A stretch of 6,191 nt of DNA from Candidatus Methanosuratincola petrocarbonis (ex Vanwonterghem et al. 2016) (GCA_001717015.1 MAGV01000036.1:1-6191), one strand, 5' to 3'; shown: positions 1 through 5,887, counted from the stretch's first letter. Notes: generated by a model from the letters alone, not told the origin. Numbers and translations: made by a program.

Positions 1-491
1 TTTCATCGATACTTGTCGCATTAGGCGTTTCGTTATCGGTTTTTCCTGGCGCATTCCCCGTGGGGCCGACAAAGGTCTTCCCCTTCCAGCATATGATAAA
101 TGTGGTCGCGGGGATTTTGCTCGGACCGCTGAACGCGGGCGTCGTGGCAGGGCTGATCGGCATGATCAGGATAGGGATTGGGACCGGGACTTTTTTCGCC
201 CTGCCAGGGGGGATTCCTGGCGCATTGGTGGTCGGAATAGCCTACAAGTATTTGGTGCGGAAAGAGGCTGCCGGCCTTACGGAACCCTTGGGGACGGCCC
301 TCGGGGCGCTGATCAGCGCATTCTTCGTCGCACCAGCCATCGGTGCAGCACAATTGCAGCCCTTCCTCGGGCTGGCTGCCCAGTGGCAGCTGTTCACGAT
401 CTTTTTCCTCATGAGCAGTGTCCCCGGGGCAATCATGGGCTATCTCGTAGTCCTGGCTCTGAAGAGGAGGCGCGTAATTGAAGGGGATTAG
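1..491 (+). CDS. thiW: ThiW-like ECF transporter S component (5' partial)
   Basis: Integral membrane substrate-binding subunit of an energy-coupling-factor transporter; ThiW is associated with uptake of the thiazole precursor of thiamine. The frame is open from base 3 to the TAG at 489-491, so the true start lies left of the window. About 162 residues are visible, close to the usual ThiW length, so only a short N-terminus should be missing. The signature stretch PTKVFPFQHMINV, followed by GTGTFFALPGG and a G-rich helix, matches the ThiW family as I know it. Five to six hydrophobic segments are visible, and the protein ends in a basic tail (LKRRRVIEGD). The GTG at base 60 is an internal codon, because the upstream residues (SSILVALGVSLSVFPG) form a good first membrane helix. 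No ECF ATPase or EcfT gene is in the window; they may be encoded elsewhere. Substrate assignment is by family only. Any thiamine riboswitch would lie outside the window. Confidence 0.85.
   Translation, partial: SSILVALGVSLSVFPGAFPVGPTKVFPFQHMINVVAGILLGPLNAGVVAGLIGMIRIGIGTGTFFALPGGIPGALVVGIAYKYLVRKEAAGLTEPLGTALGALISAFFVAPAIGAAQLQPFLGLAAQWQLFTIFFLMSSVPGAIMGYLVVLALKRRRVIEGD
464..470 (+). promoter_or_regulatory. Shine-Dalgarno site for the P-loop NTPase
   Basis: GAGGAGG lies inside the 3' end of the ThiW gene, 7 nt before the TTG at 478. It is the strongest ribosome binding site in the window. It fixes TTG 478 as the start and implies that the two overlapping genes are translated from one message. 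Confidence 0.7.
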
Positions 492-1035
492 CTATTCAGC
501 CATCAAGGGCAAGAAGGCGCTGATACGCGGGGACGTCGGGAGGGGGAAGACCAGCCTGCTCAGCCGCCTCCTGGCTGAGGCCACCGATTCAGAAGGGGTG
601 GGCTCAATAACAGTCATCGACATGGCCCCGGGAGAGATTTCCGTGGGGGGAAGGAAGGTCGGCGGGCGGCTTGCAATCCCCGCTCCAGAAAAGGTGCGGC
701 ACCTCGAACCAACGCATGTATTTGCCCCCCGCCTTGAGGGGACTACCGCTGAAGAAATCGTGAGGTTGGCCAAGCTGAACGCCTGCGCGATCGAGCAGTG
801 CTTAGCCCAGTACATCGCATCCCCCACCCCGGTGCTTTTTGTGAATGACTTGACAATCTACCTCCAGTGCGGAAGGGCAGGGCTGCTCAGGGAAGTCATA
901 GCCCTGGCGGAGACCTTCGTGGGGACTGCCTACTGGGGGGATTTCTTCGACGACAAGGGTTCCGGGATAAGCGAGAGGGAGAGGCTCCTGCTGGAGGAGC
1001 TGATCGGCCTGTTCGATGCCGTCGTGGACCTTTGA
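478..1035 (+). CDS. P-loop NTPase of unknown function, coupled to thiW
   Basis: A 185-residue soluble protein that I do not recognise as a named family. A Walker A motif GDVGRGKT sits near the N-terminus (about residues 18-25). A hydrophobic strand ending in ND (PVLFVNDL, about 118-125) is a plausible Walker B. A second strand, SITVIDMAPGEI (43-54), leads into a glycine-rich stretch, GGRKVGGRL. There is no ABC signature (LSGGQ-like), no Q-loop and no membrane segment, so it does not look like the ATPase of the ECF transporter. The TTG start is chosen for its strong upstream site GAGGAGG. The gene overlaps the end of thiW by 14 bp, which suggests co-expression. The overlap makes a role linked to thiazole or thiamine uptake possible (a kinase, or a GTPase/ATPase accessory), but that is inference. 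It could equally serve the recombinases downstream. NTP binding is fairly secure; the function is unknown. Confidence 0.75.
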   Translation: MKGISYSAIKGKKALIRGDVGRGKTSLLSRLLAEATDSEGVGSITVIDMAPGEISVGGRKVGGRLAIPAPEKVRHLEPTHVFAPRLEGTTAEEIVRLAKLNACAIEQCLAQYIASPTPVLFVNDLTIYLQCGRAGLLREVIALAETFVGTAYWGDFFDDKGSGISERERLLLEELIGLFDAVVDL

Positions 1036-1047
1036 AAAGATTTTATA
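1034..1047 (+). promoter_or_regulatory. Candidate BRE/TATA promoter for the recombinase pair
   Basis: A purine-rich BRE-like stretch GAAAAGA is followed by TTTTATA at 1041-1047, directly after the stop of the P-loop gene. Archaeal transcription would start about 25 bp further on, near 1070, leaving a leader of roughly 16 nt before GTG 1086. This suggests the recombinases can be transcribed separately from thiW and the NTPase gene. Confidence 0.5.
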
Positions 1048-1085
1048 CCCTCCAAGCCGACATAGTAGGGAAAAGGGGAAAACGA

Positions 1086-1649
1086 GTGCCCAAGCAGAGG
1101 CTGGAGCTGAGGGACGTCCCGTCGTGGAGAGAGGTGGAGCTCCTCGTCAGCTCGATGATCAAGGCTTACAGGCAGGGCGAAGCCCCGCTCAGGGACCTCT
1201 GTGTCATAGGGCTGCTCGCCACGACCGGGATTAGGACTTCTGAGCTCCTGCTCCTCAAGAAGACCGACTTCGACTTCGAGACCAATATCATCACAATAAC
1301 CCAGCTGAAGAAGAAGGACGAGTTCGCAAGGCAGACCATCCTCAGCCAGGACCTGAAGGCTTTCGTCAAGGAGTACTTCAAGCAGATCCAGGGCGAGAGG
1401 GTATTCGACCTGAGCAGGCGCCAGGTGCTCAACATAACCCACAGGTACACCCAGCGGTTTTTGGGGAGGCGGATCAGGAGCCATGCCCTCCGCCACGCCT
1501 ACGCAATACGGATCCTCGAGAAGACCAGGGACATCGAGCTCTGCAGGAGGCTGATCGGGCACTCGAGGCTGGAGACCGTGAAGATCTACCTGGACTTCAC
1601 GATAAGCGACAGGATGAAAGAGGTTTCGGACGCGATAAAGATAAACTAA
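1086..1649 (+). CDS. Tyrosine recombinase, catalytic domain only, active-site complete
   Basis: A 187-residue site-specific recombinase/integrase of the tyrosine recombinase superfamily, which cuts and rejoins DNA through a 3'-phosphotyrosine. All catalytic positions can be placed: Arg I R50 (TTGIRTSEL), the beta-hairpin lysine within K75-K77, box II H133 and R136 (SHALRHAYA), His III H159 (LIGHS) and the nucleophile Y168 (VKIYLDF). The protein is much shorter than XerA/XerC-type enzymes (about 280-300 residues) and lacks most of the N-terminal SAM-like core-binding domain, so it is essentially a catalytic domain. GTG 1086 is chosen because its N-terminus (PKQRLELRDVPSW) aligns with the start of the paralogue next door (AKLKLDDVPTW) and because a TATA-like element lies at 1041-1047. 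A TTG at 1032 that overlaps the previous stop would add 18 residues and cannot be excluded. Whether it serves a mobile element or a host function cannot be told; no attachment site was found. Confidence 0.88.
   Translation: MPKQRLELRDVPSWREVELLVSSMIKAYRQGEAPLRDLCVIGLLATTGIRTSELLLLKKTDFDFETNIITITQLKKKDEFARQTILSQDLKAFVKEYFKQIQGERVFDLSRRQVLNITHRYTQRFLGRRIRSHALRHAYAIRILEKTRDIELCRRLIGHSRLETVKIYLDFTISDRMKEVSDAIKIN
1428..1454 (+). repeat. Copy 1 of a 27-bp near-identical segment shared by the recombinase genes
   Basis: This segment encodes the LNITHRYTQ part of the first recombinase. It matches bases 1997-2023 of the second gene at 25 of 27 positions by eye, higher than the flanking DNA. It is most simply a trace of gene duplication. 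Confidence 0.6.
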
Positions 1650-1669
1650 AGATATGACGGTAATCAAAA

Positions 1670-2215
1670 ATGGCAAAGCTGAAACTTGACGATGTCCCGA
1701 CATGGTCGGAAGTTGGCGAGTTCCTGGACAGGATAAGGGCGCTGTACAGGAAGAGGGAGATAAGCCTCAGGGACTTCGTCCTGATGAGCCTCTACCCGAC
1801 TACAGGGATGAAGACCTCCGAGCTGCTCTCGATGAGGAAAGGGGACGTCGATTTCCAGCAGGGGATAGTCCGTGTCGGGTCAGGGGAGGAGGCGCGCGAG
1901 GTCTTGGTGATGCCCTCGATACTGCCCTACCTCAAGGACTATGCAAAGGACAAGAAAGCCGAGGAAAGGGTCTTCGGGCTTAGCCGCCGGCAAGCCCTCA
2001 ACATAAACCACAGGTACACCGAGATGATCCTCGGGAGGAGGATTAGGGTCGCTAGCTGGAGGCATGCCTTCGCGATCCGGTTGCTGGAGACTGTGCGGGA
2101 CCCCTCGATCTGCAGGAAGCTCCTGGGGCAGAAGTCCCCGAAGGTGGTCAGCGCCTACCAGCAGATTCTGCAGAGGAGCCTTAAGGAAGAGCTGATCAAG
2201 TCGATTGGCGGATGA
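1670..2215 (+). CDS. Degenerate tyrosine recombinase paralogue, probably catalytically inactive
   Basis: A 181-residue homologue of the preceding gene, alignable end to end; the last third is about half identical by eye (shared blocks LSRRQ, NHRYT/THRYT, LGRRIR, RHA-AIR). The reading frame is intact, but most catalytic positions are changed. Arg I is Lys48 (TTGMKTSEL). The hairpin lysine is missing, replaced by GSGEEARE. Box II His is Ala128, His III is Gln154 (LLGQK). Only box II Arg131 and Tyr163 (SAYQQ) remain. This argues for a protein that keeps the fold, and perhaps DNA or partner binding, without strand cleavage. It starts at ATG 1670, 20 bp after the stop of its partner, with a weak SD-like GGTAATC at 1659-1665 and no separate promoter, so the two are probably co-transcribed. 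A heteromeric or regulatory role is inference; early decay of a redundant copy is the alternative, although the intact frame speaks against it. Confidence 0.82.
   Translation: MAKLKLDDVPTWSEVGEFLDRIRALYRKREISLRDFVLMSLYPTTGMKTSELLSMRKGDVDFQQGIVRVGSGEEAREVLVMPSILPYLKDYAKDKKAEERVFGLSRRQALNINHRYTEMILGRRIRVASWRHAFAIRLLETVRDPSICRKLLGQKSPKVVSAYQQILQRSLKEELIKSIGG
1997..2023 (+). repeat. Copy 2 of the 27-bp near-identical segment
   Basis: This segment encodes the LNINHRYTE part of the second recombinase and is a direct repeat of 1428-1454 with two mismatches. The copies lie 569 bp apart in the same orientation and the same reading frame. Confidence 0.6.
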
Positions 2216-2262
2216 TGGGATGGATCCTGGGCTGCCCGCCCGGCTTTCCGTCGTATTGTTCC

Positions 2263-3636
2263 TCAACTCCTCTTCGCCAGGTACCGCTTCAGGATCGGCT
2301 TCAGCATAAGGATCCGCCTCCTGGCGATCTGCATGACCAAGAACTTCGGCCGCAGGTAGAATTTCCTGTAAGCCATCGAGACGAGCGATCGGATCTCCTC
2401 AGCAGTCATCTCGAAAGTCCGCATGACCGGCTTGATTGTGGTGTATTTTGACCAGTCTTCGGTCTCAAGGAGCCTGTTCGCTTTGGCATAGTCGTAAACC
2501 TCGGTGCCGGGGTACGGTGTCATCGCCGTGAACTGTGCATAGTCGATCCCCGATCTGACCGCGAACCTTATGGTCTCCATTGCCTCCTCCTTGCTCTCGC
2601 CAGGGGTCCCGATTATGAACGAGCCTGTGGTCTCCAGCCCCGCTTTCTTGGCCGAGGAGATCGCCGACCTGATCTGATCCAGAGTTATGCCCTTCTTCAG
2701 GAAGCGCAGGACCCTCTCCGAGGCGGACTCGATCCCCATGTAGAACATCAGCGCCCCGGCACGCCTGAACGCCTGGAGGAGTTCGCTCGATACGGTGTCA
2801 ACCCTGGAGCCGAATGCCCAGGAGATGTCGAGTTTCCTGAGCAGCTCCGCCAACCTGAAAGACCGTTTTTTGTTTATCGTGAATGTGTCGTCTACAAACT
2901 CAATGAAATTTATCCGGTACTTGTCCACCAGTTCACTGACCTCATCGACCACATTCTCCGGGCTCCTCGCGCGGAATGTGTTGCCGTAGAGCCTGGACGA
3001 AGCGCAGAATATGCACCGGAAGGGGCAACCTCTGCTTGTGATCACATTCCCTATGGGCGCCCTCTCCCCGAGCGCGGTGTACCTCTCCATCGGCAGCAAG
3101 TGCCTCGCGGGGAACGGGAGCTCGTCAAGGTCCTCGATCAGGCGGCGCGGGCGGGTCTTCCGGATCTTCCCCCCGTCCCTGATTGCGATCCCGTCAACCG
3201 CATCCAGTGGTCTTCCATCCTCGATAGAGCGGACGAGCTCCAGCATCGTGGCTTCCCCTTCGCCGATCACCCCGACATCGATCGCAGGGCACGCGCCCAT
3301 AGTCTCCTCGGGCAGGAACGTGATGTGACAGCCTCCCAACACTGTAACTGTGCTCGGCATCTTTTGTTTAATTTTTGTGATTAAACTCACAGCATCGCCT
3401 ATGTTTGGAGTTGTTGATGTGACCCCTATCACATCTGGCTCCATCGACTGTAACTTTTTAATCACGCCATCCTGTGACTCGCATGATATTGGAGCATCAA
3501 TGATGGTCACATCATAGCCGTCCCTCTCAAGCACGGCGCCGATGTAAGCCAGCCCCAGGGGCGGCGCGTTCAGCCCCAAAGCCGACTGGATCTCGAAACT
3601 CTGGTGCGCAGGAGGATTGACGAGGGCGACCTTCAA
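2263..3636 (-). CDS. B12-binding-domain radical SAM protein, substrate unknown
   Basis: A 457-residue cytosolic iron-sulfur enzyme. The N-terminal half (about 1-135) has the cobalamin-binding Rossmann layout of this family: a VALVNPP start, PPLGLAYIGAVLERDGYDV, then LGGCHITFLPEE and GEGE. The DxHxxG motif that supplies the lower cobalt ligand in classic B12 enzymes is not seen, as in many BchE/HpnP-like members. The radical SAM domain follows, with the 4Fe-4S cysteines C204, C208 and C211 in RGCPFRCIFCASS, then FVDDTFT, MGIESASE and GTPGES. The C-terminal part (YRKFYLRPKF and a basic tail) is typical of BchE-like proteins. Such enzymes methylate or rearrange unactivated carbons in lipids, tetrapyrroles or peptides; the substrate cannot be read here. 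The start is TTG: the preceding in-frame codon is TGA, and an AGGGGGGT ribosome site lies just upstream. It converges on the recombinases with 47 bp between the stops. Confidence 0.88.
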   Translation of the reverse strand: MKVALVNPPAHQSFEIQSALGLNAPPLGLAYIGAVLERDGYDVTIIDAPISCESQDGVIKKLQSMEPDVIGVTSTTPNIGDAVSLITKIKQKMPSTVTVLGGCHITFLPEETMGACPAIDVGVIGEGEATMLELVRSIEDGRPLDAVDGIAIRDGGKIRKTRPRRLIEDLDELPFPARHLLPMERYTALGERAPIGNVITSRGCPFRCIFCASSRLYGNTFRARSPENVVDEVSELVDKYRINFIEFVDDTFTINKKRSFRLAELLRKLDISWAFGSRVDTVSSELLQAFRRAGALMFYMGIESASERVLRFLKKGITLDQIRSAISSAKKAGLETTGSFIIGTPGESKEEAMETIRFAVRSGIDYAQFTAMTPYPGTEVYDYAKANRLLETEDWSKYTTIKPVMRTFEMTAEEIRSLVSMAYRKFYLRPKFLVMQIARRRILMLKPILKRYLAKRS

Positions 3637-3640
3637 TCAA

Positions 3641-3648
3641 ACCCCCCT
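3641..3648 (-). promoter_or_regulatory. Shine-Dalgarno site for the radical SAM gene
   Basis: On the minus strand AGGGGGGT precedes TTG 3636-3634 by 4 nt. An in-frame TGA sits directly before the TTG, so no longer form is possible. The ACT-domain gene has a closely similar site, GGGGGGT. Confidence 0.55.
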
Positions 3649-3669
3649 GATCCTCTAGAACAGCATGGC

Positions 3670-3678
3670 ATTTTAAGG
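3670..3678 (-). promoter_or_regulatory. Candidate TATA box for the radical SAM gene
   Basis: The minus strand reads CCTTAAAAT here, about 38 bp before the TTG start. Transcription would begin near 3648, giving a leader of roughly a dozen nucleotides that still contains most of the SD site. The match is moderate. Confidence 0.35.
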
Positions 3679-3708
3679 TATGGCAGGCGGTGGTCGAGAA
3701 TTCTTAGC

Positions 3709-3725
3709 CAAAAGGAATAAAATTA
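3709..3725 (+). promoter_or_regulatory. Candidate BRE/TATA promoter for the paaK-ACT operon
   Basis: CAAAAGG (BRE-like) is followed by AATAAAATTA. The expected transcription start is near 3746, about 10 nt before ATG 3756. No SD site precedes that ATG, which fits a very short leader or a nearly leaderless message. The 3637-3755 gap therefore appears to be a divergent promoter region. Confidence 0.5.
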
Positions 3726-3755
3726 ATGCACCCGCCATAATTTCCGCTGACCAGT

Positions 3756-5048
3756 ATGTCCATCCAAGCGTATTCGATGGGGAAAAAAGAGATCAGGGAA
3801 GCGCAAGCCAAGAAGCTTAAGGAAGTCGTCACCAGGGTCTATGAGAACTCGCCATTCTACAGGCGGAGGCTGAAGGAGGCTGGGATCGACATCGCGAACT
3901 TCCGGCCTGAGGACATCAGGAAGGTCCCGTTCACGACGAAGACCGACCTGCGCGACAACTATCCGCTCGGGCTGATATCCGTCGACAAGTCCAAGATCGT
4001 GAGGATGCACGCGTCTTCAGGCACCACAGGGAACCCGACAGTGGTGGCATACACCAAGAGGGACATAGACGCATGGGCTGAGCTCAACAAGAGGTGCCTC
4101 GAGGTCTGCGGGGTCACGAGCGACGACGTTGTGCAGGTTGCCTACGGGTACGGCCTCTTCACCGGCGGGCTCGGCCTCCACTATGGGGCTGAGCGGCTGG
4201 GCGCCAAGGTGATACCCGCTAGCACGGGCAACACCAAGAGGCAACTCAAGCTGATGAAAGACCTGGGCACGACAGTGCTCGCTTGCACTCCGTCGTATGC
4301 ACTCTTCCTCTCGGAGAGCGCGAAGGAGGAGGGCATTGACCCGAAGAAGGACCTCCGGCTGAGGGTCGGAGTGTTGGGGGCGGAGCCGTGGTCGGAGAGC
4401 ACCCGGAAGGTCCTGGAGGAGGAGTTCATGCAGTCCGCGCACGACATTTACGGGATGTCAGAGCTCAACGGCCCAGGAGTGGCTATAGAGTGCAGGAAGA
4501 AGGACGGACTGCACGTCTGGGAGGACCACTACTTCGTGGAGATAATCGATCCCAACACGGGCGAAGTGCTCGAGCCAGGGGAGAAGGGCGAGATGGCAGT
4601 CACGACGCTCGAGAAGGAGGGGATGCCGCTCCTCAGGTACAGGACGCGCGACATAACGATACTCGACGACGAGGTATGCGAGTGCGGCATGGCGCATGCG
4701 AGGATAAAGAAGATACTGGGCAGGACCGACGACATGCTGAAGATAAGGGGCATTTGCGTCTTCCCGAGCCAGATCGAAGAGGTCATATCGGGCTTTGAGG
4801 GGCTCACCCCGTTCTACCAGCTCGTCGTCGACAGGGACGGGCCGCTGGACCGCCTGCTCGTGAAGGTGGAAGTGTCAGAGGACTTCAAGAGCGACAGGCT
4901 GACAGAGATAGTCGACCTCCAGAAGCGCCTTGAGGAGGAGCTCAGGGACGTCCTGAGCATAAGCGCGGCGGTCGAGCTCACCGAGCCGAGGACTCTCCCG
5001 AGGAGCGAAGGAAAGGCTCAAAGGATAATAGACCTAAGGAGGATCTAG
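3756..5048 (+). CDS. paaK: Phenylacetate-CoA ligase
   Basis: A 430-residue cytosolic adenylate-forming enzyme that activates phenylacetate (or related aryl acids) with ATP and CoA to the CoA thioester. The length is the family norm. Visible motifs in order: the ATP-binding loop SSGTTGNPT (87-95), GAEPWSE (208-214), the adenylate-site block YGMSELNGPG (232-241), LRYRTRD (293-299), the cysteine pair CECG (308-311), the hinge region GRTDDMLKIRG (322-332) with VFPSQIEEV, and the C-terminal lysine K420 in EGKAQRIID. ATG 3756 is the first start and follows a TATA-like element without an SD site. The gene is followed after 11 bp by an ACT-domain gene, a pairing common in anaerobic bacteria and archaea. 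There it is often linked with indolepyruvate:ferredoxin oxidoreductase, whose aryl-acetyl-CoA product would be the partner of this ligase in amino-acid fermentation. In that setting the enzyme may run toward ATP formation; the direction and exact substrate are inference. Confidence 0.93.
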   Translation: MSIQAYSMGKKEIREAQAKKLKEVVTRVYENSPFYRRRLKEAGIDIANFRPEDIRKVPFTTKTDLRDNYPLGLISVDKSKIVRMHASSGTTGNPTVVAYTKRDIDAWAELNKRCLEVCGVTSDDVVQVAYGYGLFTGGLGLHYGAERLGAKVIPASTGNTKRQLKLMKDLGTTVLACTPSYALFLSESAKEEGIDPKKDLRLRVGVLGAEPWSESTRKVLEEEFMQSAHDIYGMSELNGPGVAIECRKKDGLHVWEDHYFVEIIDPNTGEVLEPGEKGEMAVTTLEKEGMPLLRYRTRDITILDDEVCECGMAHARIKKILGRTDDMLKIRGICVFPSQIEEVISGFEGLTPFYQLVVDRDGPLDRLLVKVEVSEDFKSDRLTEIVDLQKRLEEELRDVLSISAAVELTEPRTLPRSEGKAQRIIDLRRI

Positions 5049-5054
5049 GGGGGT
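5048..5054 (+). promoter_or_regulatory. Shine-Dalgarno site for the ACT-domain gene
   Basis: GGGGGGT begins on the last base of the paaK stop codon and ends 5 nt before ATG 5060. A second purine block, AAGGAGGAT, lies just upstream inside the end of paaK. The arrangement supports ATG 5060 as start and joint translation of the two genes. Confidence 0.55.
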
Positions 5055-5059
5055 TTCTG

Positions 5060-5437
5060 ATGGCCAAGCAGTTCAGCATCTTCCTCGAGAACAAGCCCGG
5101 GAGGCTCTCGAGCGTGATCGACCTCTTTGAGAGGAACCAGATAAGGGTCCTCGCAATGGGCATAGCGGAGGCGGGGAATTACGGCATCGTGAGGTGCATA
5201 CTTGATGCCCCGGAGAAGGCTGCAGAGGCGCTGAGGAACGCCAACACTGCGGTGAACCTGGTTGAGGTGCTCATAATAGGCATGGGGGATCTCCACAGCG
5301 CGGTCAAGGTCCTCGGCGAGAGAGGGATCAATATCGACTACGCATACACCATGGACATGGGCAGGATTGTGATCAAGGTCGACGACGAGCCGAAAGCCAA
5401 GAAGGCGCTCTCGGAGGCGGGGATCAAGACTTATTGA
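5060..5437 (+). CDS. Double ACT-domain protein, partner of paaK
   Basis: A 125-residue protein made of two ACT-type modules and nothing else. The first (about 1-70) opens with KQFSIFLENKPGRLSSVIDLFERNQI, the characteristic first strand, N-K-P-G-R-L turn and helix. The second (about 70-125) begins at VLIIGMGDLHSAVKVLGERGINI. ACT domains bind small ligands, usually amino acids, at domain interfaces and transmit this to a partner enzyme. There is no catalytic or DNA-binding domain, so it probably acts by binding a partner, most simply the ligase encoded 11 bp upstream, with an aromatic amino acid or aryl acid as candidate ligand (inference from operon context). The second module is slightly shorter than the first. 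Its last 14 bp overlap, tail to tail, the end of the minus-strand gene. Confidence 0.88.
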   Translation: MAKQFSIFLENKPGRLSSVIDLFERNQIRVLAMGIAEAGNYGIVRCILDAPEKAAEALRNANTAVNLVEVLIIGMGDLHSAVKVLGERGINIDYAYTMDMGRIVIKVDDEPKAKKALSEAGIKTY

Positions 5438-5792
5438 GGTCGATCTCCCTCCCTCCGCCTCTTTCATATGTCACGCACTGCGAAGGGAACCGTTCCAAGA
5501 GCGTCTTTGAGACCAAGCCGGCTTCTGCCCACCCGCACATCGCCACGCCGCAGGGCACGACGCAGTTCGGGTGGACGTTGTTCTCGGTTGCCTTGATGTA
5601 GATCGGGTTCTCGCAGATCCTCCTCGTGATCTCCCTCACCTTCAGGGGCGACGAGGACAGAGACCTGCCGAACTCGTTGACAAGAGGGCAGGACGACTCG
5701 ACCACGAACGAGATCGACCCGCCCCCGAATGTGGCAACGACCCTGCTCTTGTGGTTGCACACGTTCGAGTCCAGAACGAATGAGGTAGGCAT
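5424..5792 (-). CDS. Small cysteine-rich protein, DUF6951-like
   Basis: A 122-residue protein without signal peptide or membrane segment. It carries seven cysteines: C12 (DSNVCNHKS), C35 (VESSCPLV), C60 (RRICENP), C77 and C81 (HPNCVVPCG), C86 and C106. The order of an N-terminal Cys strand, an SxCP motif, then NCxxPxG followed by a hydrophobic helix resembles the archaeal DUF6951 family as I remember it; that match is from memory and not certain. The cysteines suggest metal or Fe-S binding or a redox role, but no function is known to me. The frame is open up to a TTG at 5855, but ATG 5792 is preferred because a strong BRE/TATA element lies between the two, and transcription should begin near 5806. 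The leader is about 13 nt with no SD site. The gene runs opposite to paaK-ACT and overlaps the ACT gene by 14 bp at the stop codons, so it is a separate unit. Confidence 0.75.
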   Translation of the reverse strand: MPTSFVLDSNVCNHKSRVVATFGGGSISFVVESSCPLVNEFGRSLSSSPLKVREITRRICENPIYIKATENNVHPNCVVPCGVAMCGWAEAGLVSKTLLERFPSQCVTYERGGGREIDLNKS

Positions 5793-5796
5793 AGGG

Positions 5797-5815
5797 ATCA
5801 GATCTGATTTCTGAT
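5797..5815. promoter_or_regulatory. Palindrome with a third half-site at the predicted start of transcription
   Basis: ATCAGATCTGAT (5797-5808) is a perfect 12-bp palindrome. A third TCTGAT follows at 5810-5815. The cluster lies between the TATA box (5829-5835) and ATG 5792, on the predicted transcription start of the cysteine-rich protein gene, where a bound repressor would block initiation. The site is short, so chance occurrence is possible. Confidence 0.35.
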
Positions 5816-5828
5816 CGTATGCACGCAC

Positions 5829-5845
5829 ATTATAACCCTTCTTTT
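5829..5845 (-). promoter_or_regulatory. BRE/TATA promoter for the cysteine-rich protein gene
   Basis: On the minus strand AAAAGAAGGG is directly followed by TTATAAT, the clearest archaeal promoter in the window. The start of transcription is expected about 26 bp on, near 5806, which places ATG 5792 in a short leader and rules against the upstream TTG at 5855. Confidence 0.6.
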
Positions 5846-5887
5846 CGGGGGGCAAAACGAGATCATGAAATTGTGCAATTTTTTGAA

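Noticed and set aside
867..1085. Upstream extension of the first recombinase frame
   Set aside because: The extension would overlap most of the end of the P-loop gene, its translation is not protein-like, and both the paralogue's N-terminus and a TATA-like element place the start near 1086.
930..1703. Long minus-strand open frame (257 codons) opposite the first recombinase
   Set aside because: It lies antisense to a gene with clear catalytic motifs, its translation has low-complexity Leu/Pro/Glu composition, and it matches no family. It is a GC-rich shadow frame.
2216..2262. Bidirectional terminator between the convergent recombinase and radical SAM genes
   Set aside because: No stable hairpin with a T-run and no long T-tract was visible in either direction.
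1036..2262. Integrated mobile element bounded by attachment sites
   Set aside because: No tRNA gene, att-like direct repeats or other element genes were found; the only repeat pair lies inside the two coding regions and is explained by their homology.
4017..4442. Minus-strand frames within paaK
   Set aside because: They are antisense to a strongly supported phenylacetate-CoA ligase and have no recognisable motifs.
5793..5855. TTG start at 5855 for the cysteine-rich protein, adding 21 residues
   Set aside because: A clear BRE/TATA element lies inside this extension, so the message should begin downstream of the TTG.
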